Assembly (NCBI GenBank): GCA_005784505.1
Contig: VCAZ01000039.1
Coordinates: 2,729,501 to 2,793,500, forward strand
DNA: 64,000 nt
Direction: 5' to 3'
Source of the DNA: Bagarius yarrelli
Taxonomy: Eukaryota; Chordata; Actinopteri; Siluriformes; Sisoridae
Numbering within the stretch: position 1 is the first letter of the stretch; every line of letters starts with the position of its first letter. Both the position numbers and the translations under genes were made by a program. Shown here piece by piece: positions 1 to 12,198 of the stretch. Under the pieces are notes generated by a model. It worked only from the letters and a program-made list of their open reading frames with translations, did not search any database and was not told where the DNA came from.

Positions 1-414
1 GACGTTAGCGGGAATACACCCAGGATGAGGAGTCTAAGATAGGACATACTAAAAATATAGGGTCAGTAGGTAGATACAAGAAAATGTTAATTGTAGGTGA
101 AGAACAGTATTTAAAAAAATGCTCAGGTGTCAAATAAAAGTCGAAGAAATCTGAAGTACTCAAGATGATAACATATATTAAAAAAGATTTACTTATCTCA
201 TGAGTTTGACTAAGTAGACATGCTTTTAAACTGCAGCTATGGTTAAACAGTCATAAGATGTTATTTATTAGCTGCTAAATTGCAGTATTGCGTCAGATTT
301 AGGTGGCTGCATGTCTATGTAATGACCACCAGGGGGTGGTGTAGGGATTAAAATTTCCAGCTGTTTGCAGAATTTACATACACATCAGAAGAATACAATT
401 TACTATTCACAATA

Positions 415-757
415 TCATTCATTCATTCATTCATCTTCTATACCCGCTTATTCGGGGTCACAGGGATCTGCTGGAGTCTATCCCAGCTGTCTCTGAAAAG
501 GCGAAAGACAAGAGGGGTACAACCTGGACAGGTGGCCAGTCCATCACAGGGCCACACACACACTCACAGTCACTCCTATGGACAATTTTAGAATCACCGA
601 TCAATCTAACATACATGTTTTTGGACTGTGGGAGGAAACCGGAGAACCCGGAGTAAACCCACACAAGCACGGGGAGAACATGCAAACTCCACACAGAAAG
701 ACCCCTGCCCGGGAATCGAACCCCGGTCCTTCTTGCTGTGAGGCAGCAGTGCTAACC
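415..757 (-). mobile_element. DANA/Mermaid-like tRNA-derived SINE, reverse orientation
   Basis: On the minus strand it has a tRNA-like head with B box (ggttcgattcc), then the internal block gtgtggagtttgcatgttct, gggatagactccagcagatc, and a (GAAT)n tail, seen on + as cattcattcattcattc. Near full length. Confidence 0.85.
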
Positions 758-779
758 AATTTATTAACAGGGGCAAACT

Positions 780-1130
780 TTTATTTCTAAATTCTAAAAA
801 CTACCTAAAACCTTCGGAACAAATCTGACTCGTAGACACTGCATCATTTAATGAATAGAACAACGTCAAATTATAGTCATACTATTCTTTTGATGGGTAG
901 AACTTTATCCGTGTTTATTCGACATATTGCGTTTTGTAAATCTGTTTCCTGTGTGGGTGGTTGTGTGTAGATCATGTTGCCAAAGCAACAGAAAAAAAGA
1001 GAAGAAACGACCCACGTGACCCTCACAAACCAACGTTATAATCTACAAGTTAAACAGCAGAGGGGAAACTGTTGTCCTGGCAACAATGTTGTATAGAGAA
1101 ATAAAAAAAAACAAACACCCTAAGGACCGG
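780..1130. other. unannotated upstream sequence
   Basis: No ORF, repeat or gene match seen between the first SINE and the GA satellite. Confidence 0.4.
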
Positions 1131-1149
1131 TTACATCTGTGAATCCACA

Positions 1150-1150
1150 T

Positions 1151-1190
<40 letters not shown>

Positions 1191-1215
1191 GAGAGAAAGG
1201 GGAGGGTGAAAGGGA

Positions 1216-1253
<38 letters not shown>

Positions 1254-1484
1254 AGAGAGAGAAAGGGGAGGGTGAAAGGGAGAGAGAGAGAGAGAAAGGG
1301 TAGTATGTTATTATTATTAATATTACTATTAATATTATTATTTTCAGTCCTTTCATTAGTATTTCTGTAATATTGTGGGATGTGGTAGCATAGTGGTTAA
1401 GGTGTTGGACTGCTAATTGGAAGATCAGGGTTCGATAATGTATGAGATAAATGTAAGGACACTCGGGATAGAGAGAGAGAGATA

Positions 1485-1544
<60 letters not shown>

Positions 1545-1554
1545 GGAGGGTGAA

Positions 1555-1592
<38 letters not shown>

Positions 1593-1782
1593 AAAGTGAA
1601 GAAAGAGAGAAAGGGTAGTATGTTATTATTAATAATATTACTATTACTATTATTATTTTCAGTCCTTTCATTAGTTTTTCTGTAATATTGTGGATGTGGT
1701 AGCATAGTGGTTAAGGTGTTGGACTGCTAATTGGAAGATCAGGGTTCGATAATGTATGAGATAAATGTAAGGCACTCGGGTA

Positions 1783-1815
<33 letters not shown>

Positions 1816-1914
1816 GAGAGAAGAGGGAGAGAGAGAGAGAGAGAGAGAAGGAAAGAGAGAGAGAGAGAGATAGAGAAGAGAGAGAAGGGGGAACAGAGAT
1901 GGAGAGAGAAAGAA

Positions 1915-1949
<35 letters not shown>

Positions 1950-1975
1950 AGAGAGAGAGAGAGAGAGAGGGAGAG
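1150..1975. repeat. GA microsatellite with a tandemly duplicated segment of about 315 bp
   Basis: (GA)n blocks at about 1155-1310, 1470-1610 and 1778-1975. The non-GA segment agtatgttattattattaat...attggaagatcagggttcga occurs at about 1300-1470 and again at about 1616-1782. It contains a head of SINE family B. Confidence 0.85.
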
Positions 1976-2779
1976 ATTTGATTTTTAACTCAGCTTTAAT
2001 AAATAAATAGCAAATAAATTACGATACAAGCATTATTTTATATCAAAGCTTCACAAAAGAATAAAAAGAAAAAATAAAGCTAAAAAAGATTAGTTTAAAA
2101 GAGAGTTAAAAAAGAGTGCTAAAACTAGTTCACCTTCATCACTAGAACAGAGGACATTTCCATAACACCATTTTCGAGAATCTCTTTTTGACTCGGGCTT
2201 CACTAGAGCTTTAAAAACAGAAATGGCCTTAAACTGGGGTTATCCGTTTTTCTCTACTTTGTTTTTTCGGCTTATGTAGATGGCCATTTTTGCTTCTCCT
2301 ACAATAACATTTATCAGGTCCCATTTTTCTTTCCCGCTCCCGTCCTGGAAAAGGATGGCCTTTATCCGGTGTTTCTGTCCCCTCATGATAGGCCATGATT
2401 AAGTTCAGTTCCTCTTTAGACAATTTGCTTGTCCATTTTTTTATGATAACCTCCATGTGCCGTAGTGACCTTAGTCCAAGTCCCTGAGCCACAGCTCTTG
2501 TGTTTCTGAAGCGCGTCCCTGCGCTGTGTCCACTAGTCTCCTTAATGTTGTGAACTGTTTAAAAAATTGTAGAATGTGTGCAAGACCTGGATAACTGTCC
2601 TTAATGTCCATTCGCCCTCCTCCCAATAATGGCTGTTCCAAAAGCCAAAACAGCGAGACAAGAGGGCCCTGGGATACACACTCCAACAGAGACCATGCCT
2701 TAAAAACACTTTTATAAAAAATTGGCAGGTTAAGAACATTAAAGATCGATGAATCTATTAAAAACAGGGGTACGATCTT

Positions 2780-2909
2780 GTGAGAGAGAGACAGACAGAC
2801 AGACAGACAGATACAGAAAGAGAGTCAGTGACTAAGTGAGTAGGAGAGAGGCGGAGAGAGAAAGAGATAGAGAGACAGAGCGATAGGGGGGAGAGTGAGC
2901 GAGCGAGAC

Positions 2910-2943
<34 letters not shown>

Positions 2944-3025
2944 GAGAGAGTGAAAGAGAGAGAGAGAGAGAGAGAGAGAGACAGTGTGTACTTTGAGTGT
3001 GTGTGTGAGTGGGGGGGGGGGTGAA

Positions 3026-3080
<55 letters not shown>

Positions 3081-3122
3081 TGTGTACTTTGAGTGTGTGT
3101 GTGTGTGTGTGAGGGGGGGAGT

Positions 3123-3173
<51 letters not shown>

Positions 3174-3272
3174 TGTGTACTTTTGAGAAGTTTGGAGTGA
3201 GTGTGTGTGTGTGTGGTGTGTGTGAGAAGGGGGGGGGGGGGGGGAGTGAAAGAGAGACTAGAGAGAGAGAGT

Positions 3273-3305
<33 letters not shown>
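2780..3305. repeat. compound GA/GT satellite with a period of about 95 bp upstream of plp2
   Basis: (GA)n is interrupted three times by acagtgtgtacttt followed by (GT)n, G-run and gtgaaagag; these start at 2981, 3077 and 3170, spacings 96 and 93 bp. Confidence 0.85.
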
Positions 3306-3309
<4 letters not shown>

Positions 3310-3600
3310 GGAACGCGTGATAAAAGCCAACGCCCCGGGTTTTTTCCCCCTCTTTGCCACAGAAGGAAAGTTTGTTGGCTGTAAAATATTCCGTGTATTT
3401 TACCCGCCTACTTCTGCCCGCTTCTTTCCCCCCTGAACGCGTTCCTTTTCTCCATGTTGAAGTGCAGCTGCAGTCTTTAAAATCTTTCAGCACTTTTGTC
3501 TTTTCTCCTCTGGACAGAAAGTCTCGTTATTTATTCACACTTTTCGTCCTAAAGCCGCGTCGGTGCTGCTGAAGCCGCTGACTGGAAGCTGCTTAGTAAA
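3306..3600 (+). promoter_or_regulatory. plp2: plp2 promoter and 5'UTR region
   Basis: GC-richer, non-repetitive sequence between a long GA/GT satellite and the ATG, with CpG dinucleotides (aacgcgtg, acgccccggg, aagccgcgtcggtgctg). The transcription start is not determinable. Confidence 0.45.
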
Positions 3601-3690
3601 ATGGCAGATACAGCAGCGAATCCCAGCGTTGTGGACAAACTAAAAGCTTATATACGAACTCGGAAAGGGACCGTCCTGTCTGCCGAAATA
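3601..3690 (+). CDS. plp2: plp2 coding exon 1
   Basis: Starts at the ATG in atggcagatacagcagcg and encodes MADTAANPSVVDKLKAYI and onward to AEI (30 aa), ending before donor gtgagt in phase 0. The TRKG...AEI segment matches the PLP2 family N-terminus. The upstream 300 bp is GC-richer than its surroundings and is the likely 5'UTR and promoter. Confidence 0.92.
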
Positions 3691-4055
3691 GTGAGTGTCC
3701 TTTCTTTACTTTCATTCCAAACTATTGCAGAATAATGTCAAATGGTCTCTGTTTTTTTTAGGGGAAGACAGTTAGTCACGGTGCTGCCAGGGGCTCCTTA
3801 TAGCAACATGCAGCTAATGGGAAGTCCATCAAACTTATTTAGGGGGAAACAATATTAATGTTTATATTAAAGTTAAACACAAACAACTAAAAACCAGTTC
3901 GACAAGTTTTACTTCATTTTTGGAGTCAGAAATTCTGGTACTTTTGGGTAAAATATATATATCCAGCCTTTAAACACACTTTCAAAATGGATGTTAGTTT
4001 TATAACTGAAACACACACAGTAAAGTCATAACTGACAGCGAAAGACGCTTCAACA

Positions 4056-4089
<34 letters not shown>

Positions 4090-4164
4090 TAGTAGTGGAG
4101 TGGAGGTTTGGCTATCTGCTTCATAGGTTAAAGGTCATACGGGTTCACCTGTTTGCTTTACTCA

Positions 4165-4198
<34 letters not shown>

Positions 4199-7100
4199 CA
4201 CTTCCTGCTCCCTGACAGAATACACACGAGCTGAGTGTTAAGCATATGAAGGGTTAATGATCAGTGTATAATAGGTCTATGTCTCATCGCAGAGAACAAA
4301 GATGTTTAAATTACTACCAAATGTGATAAGTGGTAGCGTAGTGGCTAAATTGTTGAACAGCTAATTGGAAGATCAGGGTTTGATTCCCAGCACCACCGAG
4401 CTGCCAGCGCTGGGCTCCTGATCAAGTCCCTTAACCCCCTAAATGCCTAGTTGTATAATGGAGATAAATGTAAGTCGCTTTGGATAAAGACGTCTACCAA
4501 ATGGTGTAAATGTCCCGGAATACATTTGGGTAAGTGGTAGCGCAGTGGGTAAGTTGTTGGACTGCTACTTCCCCAGCACCACTTAGTTGCCCCTAGACAA
4601 GACCCTTGACCCCTAATTGCTTAGTTGTATAATAGAGATAAATGGAGATAAGTTGCTCTGGATAAGGACGTCTACCAAATGGTGTAAATAGTGCAGTTAA
4701 AACAATGTCCTGTTTGTCTGCGGGACGAGGTGGGTGTGGTGGACTGATTGACAGATTAAGCTTAGATGCCACGTCCACAAACAACATGTAATGAACGTGT
4801 AATGCGTATGACACACGGAAGCGAACATGCCTTCGGGATTTTATTGATCAGGAATTTTGGGAGACGTGTGTCACTTTTTTTACAGTCCACCTGGAAACAA
4901 AGCTGAAGAAAGAAACTGTCCTATCGTGTAGCTGTGTATAAGTATCACCTTGGAGCACGTTTACATTTGTGCCGTTGTGCCAAAGCGACTTACGTTATTC
5001 TCTTTTATACAACTGAGGGTTAAGGGCCCTGCTTAGGGGCCCTGCAGTGGTAGCTTGGTGGTGCTGGGAATTAAACTTAACCACTGCGAACCACTTCCCA
5101 AAATATATTCCAGGACATTTGGCAGACGCTCTTATCCAAAGCGGCTTACATTATTCTCTGTTATACAACTAGGGTTAAGGGCCTTACTCAGGGGCCCAGC
5201 AGTGGTAGCTTGGTGGTGCTGGGAATTCAAATTAGTGATTCAACACCTTAACCACTGCCCCAAATATATTCCAGGACATTTCAGCATTTGGCAGACGCCC
5301 TTATCTAGAGCGACTTCATTTATTTGAGCAATTGGGGGTTAAGGGCCTTGCTCAAGGGCCCAACAGTGGTAACTTAGTGGTGCTGAGAATCAAACCCTGA
5401 TTTTCCAATTAGCAGTCCAACACCTTAACCACTGCGCTACCACTTCCCCACACATTAACTTTATACTTTCACACTCCTAAACAAAACAACCTATGATTGG
5501 TTGCTTGTCAGTCAGATGACCAATAGCCAATAAAAGCTTCCGACAAGCTGAAGCTCCGACTAAACGAGACTACAGTCTTCCAGGCAACATGATTGAGTGT
5601 CTACAAATGATACACTTTCACTCGATTAATAAACTGTGGTGCAGTCAAATATAATCCCGACTCGACAATAGACATCCTGTAATGTGATTATCGCGGATAC
5701 ACACATTGCGATATCGGTGCTGAAATGACATATTGTGCAGTTTTTTTGGAGTTACGAGTCCCAACTGCTGCGTAAGTGTATTTTGTACTTGCTTTAAGAT
5801 GCAGAAGAAAGTCAGAGGGTGTTTGGCAGTGAAGCTCGGAAAGTTCAGATCAACTCTAACGTGATGTTTCCACTGGCACGATGTAGTCATTTCAAAGAAT
5901 TTAGCGATGAAGCCTGTCATTGTCGTCTTTTTCCCTGCCTTAAAAAACTCTCCACTAAACCATGCCTAAAATTAGATATTTATTTCCAGCTCAGTGCCTC
6001 TAACATCTCTCGGATATGTAAAAAAAAAAGAAAGATCTCGTAGAAAGTAAGAGTTGTTCTCAAACGTATAGATTAGTTTTTTTCATCAGGCATGCATCAT
6101 AGGGCTTTTTTTTCAATAATCTCATAGGCCCGTTTCTGGGTTTTTTTTTTCTTTGGCCGTTCTAGCATCAATAAATTGCCAAGAGTTTGAACATCTTACC
6201 AACACACCCATAAATAAACAGGACACAAATTTGGAAGCACACATTCATCTAGAACGTCTTTGTATTTCTAAGAGATGCAGACACTGTCCCGGCATGACAA
6301 TGCACCTGTGCACAAAACCTCTGTTCCCCATGAGGACATGGTGTGTTATAATTGAAGTGTCCTGTACAGAACCCTGACTCTGATTCAACCCTTAACACTG
6401 AACACTTTTGGAAGGAACTGGATCCCAGACTGAATCCTGGACCTCCTTATCTAAAATAAGTGTCTGATCTGACTAATACTATTGAAATCGTGAGGCTAAA
6501 TCCGGAATAGCATTTTTTTAATCTAACTGAGCTTTTGAGGGCGAAGGGAATTGTTTAGGAGCCCATCAGTGGCCTGCTTGGTGGTGCTGGGAATTGAAAA
6601 AGGTGTCCCAATTCTTATATGCCAAATGTACCCAGAATGTTGACTTTAGTTTATCATAGTTACATTGCTAGGCTACAAACATAACCGACGCTGAGTCAAA
6701 GAGAGAAATTAGCAATGTTTAGCCCCACCCTGTCTAATGGCTTTCTCCTTTCTCCCAGAATGACGTGTAGATATACACTAATGACAGCGTGTCTGCCAAC
6801 CGCCAACTTTAACAGGAAGGAAATGCTTTAAATGAGAAACAGAAACCTGCAACATCCGTAAAAAAAAAAAAATGTGTTCTCGGGTGGTGGGTGTTTTTCC
6901 CCTAATGAATGCAATAGACAATAATTTTTGACAATAAGTTTTGAATTGTTTACAACTTTATTAGTTACCTGGTGTATAGAAAACACATATCTAGGTAGAT
7001 TCATTTATTTATTAATTTATCTTCTATACTTGCTTATTCCCTAATTCGGGGTCACAGGGATCTGCTGGAGTCTATCCCAGCTGTCTCTGAAAGGGCAAAA

Positions 7101-10100
7101 GGCAGGAGGGGGACACCCTGAACAGGCAGGTCGCCAGTACAGGAGACCATAACAGGGCCACACACACACTCACACTCACTCCTATGAGCAATTTAGAATC
7201 ACCAATCAATCTAACATACATGTTTTTGGACTGTGGGTGGAAACCGGAGAACCCGGAGTAAACCCACGCAAGCACAGGGAGAACATTCAAACTCCACACA
7301 GAAAGGCCTCTGCCTGGGAATTGAACCCAGGTACTTCTTGCTGTGAGTGCTAACCACTAAGCCACGGTGCTGCCTTCTAGGTAGGTTATTTTTAGAATAA
7401 CTGAAAACCTGTACAGAAAATCAACAGGCGGTCCGTTTTCATTGCATTACACAAATTTGCTGCCTCCTAACTGACCACACAGTTGCCTCATTAGTAAAGT
7501 CTCAGCAAATTAAGAGACATGAGTGTGTGTGAAAATTCTTTATACTCATCCACTTCAATGACAAAGATCGTCTAGTATGAGTGATGGGGGAAATCCTGAC
7601 AGACACACTATAAATCCTTTTTTTTTCTTTTTTATTGAGAATTTGGTCCCCTCAAAAAATTACATCGGAGTGTCAAAATGCGCTGCCATCTCTTGGCGTG
7701 TCTCGGAACATTCTGATACATTCTTATATAACATAATCAAGTTTATCACAGTCATCAGTGCCCAGCAGCGTATTGCCCCCATCCAGGGTTGTTTTTTTAG
7801 ATCTACTTTACAACCTGCCGTGCTGTTGCCCGTTCCGCCGCTTCCTGTGTACGAACAATCTTAGCATCCTGTTTACACTGATACCATCCAAAGTAGCTGC
7901 TAGTCAGAGCTGTGCTGTCATATCCGCTCCGGTCCCATGGTATTACATGGTATTATCCTCAAATTGAAATTCTACAGAATATTTGCAATAGTTTGGACTA
8001 ACAGATTTGTGTAATTAAAATTAAAAATCCAATCCAATAACAATTAACCTCAAACCAAACTCCCCCCCAAAATGGAAACAGGATGTGTGTAGTGTAATAG
8101 CTAAAACTTCATAAAAGTCTCTGATAGAAATTGTGGACGAGTGTCACATACCTGAGTTTCGAAGGTACTGGTACTATTTCTGGCAGGGGCAGGGGCAGGG
8201 GCAGGGGCAGGCTTAACTAATAAGCAAGGTAAGTGGCCACCTAGTGCCCCAGAAAATCAGGGGGGCCCCTACAAATACCACAAAGTTTATATTTCATTAC
8301 TAACGACGCGGAAATTTGCTTCCCCCACAACATGGATCGGTGGAACATTCCGTTAAGTTTGCACCAACGTCTTTATTCGAAGTGATTTCCTGTAATATTA
8401 AAGTGTATGGGATGTTGTAAATAAATAATACTTGTGAATTCTTTTTAAACGAATCAGGGCCTAGATTAAATTGTAGGTAAAGACTGCATACATTTCCAGA
8501 AAAGTGTGGTTCCATATAGCCAACCACAACCCATGATAGGTTCTCATGAACGTTTTTCAATCCAGTGACTATAACCTTCTCGTGCGGCATTCGAATAGAA
8601 AATATTTAAGAATTCTTGGTCCTGTCCTTAATGTGTAGTGATGACAAGATTTACAGATGTCCTAACAGATGTCCATGATTAAATCTCATTAAATCCCGAC
8701 CTTCTAACTGCATTTATTTCTCCACGTTGAAGCCAGCGCGTATCTATGCGCATGTTTTTAACGCCTGCTTGGCGTGTTTGTAGTTGTAGTGGACTGCTTG
8801 CTGATCTCTCACCAGTGGGTGTCTGTGAATCGAGGTGCTGCCAGCATGAATAGAGCCTCATTGTGCGTTTTGCTGGAGTACAGTCAGCCGCTGAGGTTCA
8901 CAGAGGCAGCTTGTGCCAGTCTCTTCTACTCATAAAGCTTCAATACATACGAGTATGGAGGAGGTCTGGCAGCTTGCCGCACCTCACTCTCTCACCCTGT
9001 CGCACCCGTGCAAGGTCTAATAGCCTATACAAGCTGTCAAACTGAAGTCAATTTGGGGTTGCAAATCTTACTGTTAGTGCGCATGTTTATGTCTGATCTG
9101 TTTATACGTTAATACATACATTTGTCTAAAAGTTAACTGCGGAATCATTACACTTACATTACACCCGGTTTGGGACCCCTGAAAAATAAAACTTTAGAAT
9201 TTTGCATGGCTCCAAAATACTTGTCTGCAACCACTTATATTCTTAACATTTGGCTGATGCTTTTATCTGAAGCGACTTATATTTATCCAACCAAGCAGTT
9301 AAGATTAAGGGCCTTGTTTAAAAGCCCAGCAGTGGCAGCTGGGTGGTGCTGGGAACTTGAACCCATGATCCTCAGATCCATTTATCTCTTTAATACAACG
9401 GCGCAATTAGGGGTTAAGGTCCTTGCTCAGGGGCCCAGCAGTGGTAGCTTGGTGGTGCTGAAAATCGAACCCCAGTCGTTCTGGTATCAGTCCAACACCT
9501 TAACCACTGAGCCACCACTTCAGTTTCTAAAGGTGGCAAGGAGGCAAACATTCCCTAGCATGAGTTAATCTTAAATCTAAAAGTTGATTTAACCCAGTAG
9601 GGCACTTGTACTTCAGTGTTTGCGACAGCGTTAAACATTTGTCAGGCCAAGCAGATTGTTGCACAGAAAATGGTATCAGAAGCAGAGTGTTGGCAGGAAT
9701 TTATGAGCACACCCCATGCTGGCGTCGGTTCAGAAACGTGGGTCATAAAGAATGTCTGCTTTCCGTGTCACCATGGTAGAAAACATGCTTGTTAGGCTGC
9801 CTAGAAAGCTTCGGCTTGTAACTACTGGAAAGGACAAAACCAAAGCATATAAATAAAATTTATATGGAAATGTTCATGTATATGAAGCCCAACCTGACAG
9901 CCGACACCCGTATTTAATCAGAATATTAGAGTTAGGAGTGTTAGATTAGGGGTGTAAAGCTTTGCACATGAGTTTTGGACTTTACCCCTCCTGTGTAGGT
10001 GAATAGTAACAGATGGTGCATTATTACTAGTGCAAATATAAAGTCTATACAGTAGAAACCACACAGACCAAACGGTCAAACTTAAGGGTGTGTTAATGGA

Positions 10101-12159
10101 GTACAGATTCTGTATTCATACAATTATCATGTTAATTTTTTAGAATTTGGAAAAAATAAACATTTTTTGGATGTAAAAAATAACCCCAAATAGTTCCAGT
10201 GAACTGAGGTTTCGGTATAATGTTTACACACTGTTTCTCAGGAAACGGTTTCGTTCACACTTAGTCAATCTTGCCACCCAGGAATCTATCAGCCACTGCA
10301 AGAGTGAGAAGAGTTGCATTGTAATTTTGTACACCGATTACCCACGTTTACAGTAAACCTAAACCAGCCTCCAGAGACAGTATGGGCTCTGTAAAATATA
10401 GCCCCGCTGTCGGTAAAGAATAGATCCCAGTACTCTCTCTCTACAAATCACAAGCCCGTAATAGCCATCTGAAGATAGCAGTTGGTGTCTCCTTCCGTCA
10501 GTTGACATATGTTGCACAGATGTGCTGACAGATGCACATCTGAAAAAGGAAGCATCTGCTAACTTTTGTTCTTGGCTAGCGATCTGTAAATTTTTGGGTA
10601 CTGAGTGGTCATGAGGGTTTTCTCCTCGGTACCTTTGGTATATAAGAGTTTTCCTGGGAAGTTGCACATGGTGTAACTTTACCTTACAACTTTAAATACC
10701 AGGATACCTGTAGTACTTAATTCCTATGGTTGTATACTTGTTTATAGACACCTGTCACGATTTGCCACGCTTGGAGTTACAATGAACACAGACTGGAAGG
10801 TGACACCGGACTGGATCTTTAACCCTCTCCCATCACACTTCCCCCCAGAAAAAAAATCCTGTCCCAATCCACTCTCATGAACCAATTCAATTATTCGTGA
10901 TTTTGTTGCCCATCCCATAGAATTTCCATGCCCTGCTGGAATCCTGAAAAAATGTTAGCCTCTAGCTTTAAATTATTAAATTATTTCTGTTGGCATACTA
11001 ACTTGGTAAATTAGCACTAGGGATGCAACAATACTATTTTTTAAGCACAGAGTATGAGTACTGATATTTTTTTCTGGTACCTGCCTGTATTTTTTTGGGA
11101 TGTGGGATTATTAGTATGACTCTTACGCTATTTCGAGAGTACTAACATTACATCCAGAGCGACTTACATTCGTCTCAATTCTACAACTGGGCAATTGGGG
11201 GTTAAATATAAATAAATTATTAACTTCATTGTGCAAGGTACGTGTACAGAGTCAATGAAATGCATTTTCCATTTTCTTTTTTCACATCCCCTATTTTTTC
11301 CCACATCCCATCTTAGTAAGTTGGGGGTCAGCCAGAGCGCAGGGTCAGCTATGATACAGCACCCCTGGAGCAGGAAGTGTTTAAGGGTCTTGCTCAAGGA
11401 CCCAACAGTGGTTGACTTGCCGGTGGTGGGGCTTGAACCCAGGTGTTTCTGGTCTTCAGATCAGCGACTCAGCACCTTAACCATTTGAGCCACTGTGTTG
11501 TGTCCCTAATTTTGCCACAATGTTCACTTAATTTGCCACACCGAATCAAACAGCAGAGAATCTTAAAGAGGCAGGGTAACTAGAATAAAGTTCAAGTATA
11601 AAATATATAGTTTGCTTATGTAAAAAGGTATATTGGTGTTTTTAAAAATTGGGTATCATAGTGTGTTGTTATGATTCATTTATTACGGTTTTTCTCTCCC
11701 ACTTCAGCTGACATTTTTATCCTATCCCGTCCCAAATACCTGATTAATAATGATTTTGTTTTCTAAAAAATGTCCGTCTTTAACTAGGGCTGTTACGAAT
11801 ATAATTTTTGGTTTGCGACTAATTGTCAGATAAATAATTGCGATTATGACGATTTTGGGGGCTTCAGCCGTTAATTGTTTTATGGCTTTGACAAATAATT
11901 GTTAGCAGTATACAATTAACACACGTCACACGTTTAAATAAATGTAATAAAGTATTTTTTTTTAGTAAATAATAATCATTATTGCTTATTTCTTAATAAG
12001 AAATAAAATAATCACAATAAACTATGACTTGTATTTTCTTTTAAAATTCTGAATTTTACTAAATTAATTATTCATGTTTCAGTTTGTTCAGAGTTTGTCC
12101 TTGTCCTGCAAAATCGCAGCAGAACAGTATCAATTAAATGTAACACATCTATTCCCAGC

Positions 12160-12198
<39 letters not shown>

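Noticed and set aside
2758..3493. Long minus-strand open frames upstream of plp2
   Set aside because: Generated by (GA)n and (GT)n; pure Ser/Leu/Thr/His low complexity.
4328..4400. tRNA gene candidates from A- and B-box-like sequence
   Set aside because: The same heads occur in many copies attached to SINE bodies, and no full cloverleaf can be drawn.
10359..10667. 102-codon minus-strand open frame in plp2 intron 1
   Set aside because: No family match, and a lone open frame of this length is expected by chance in 64 kb.
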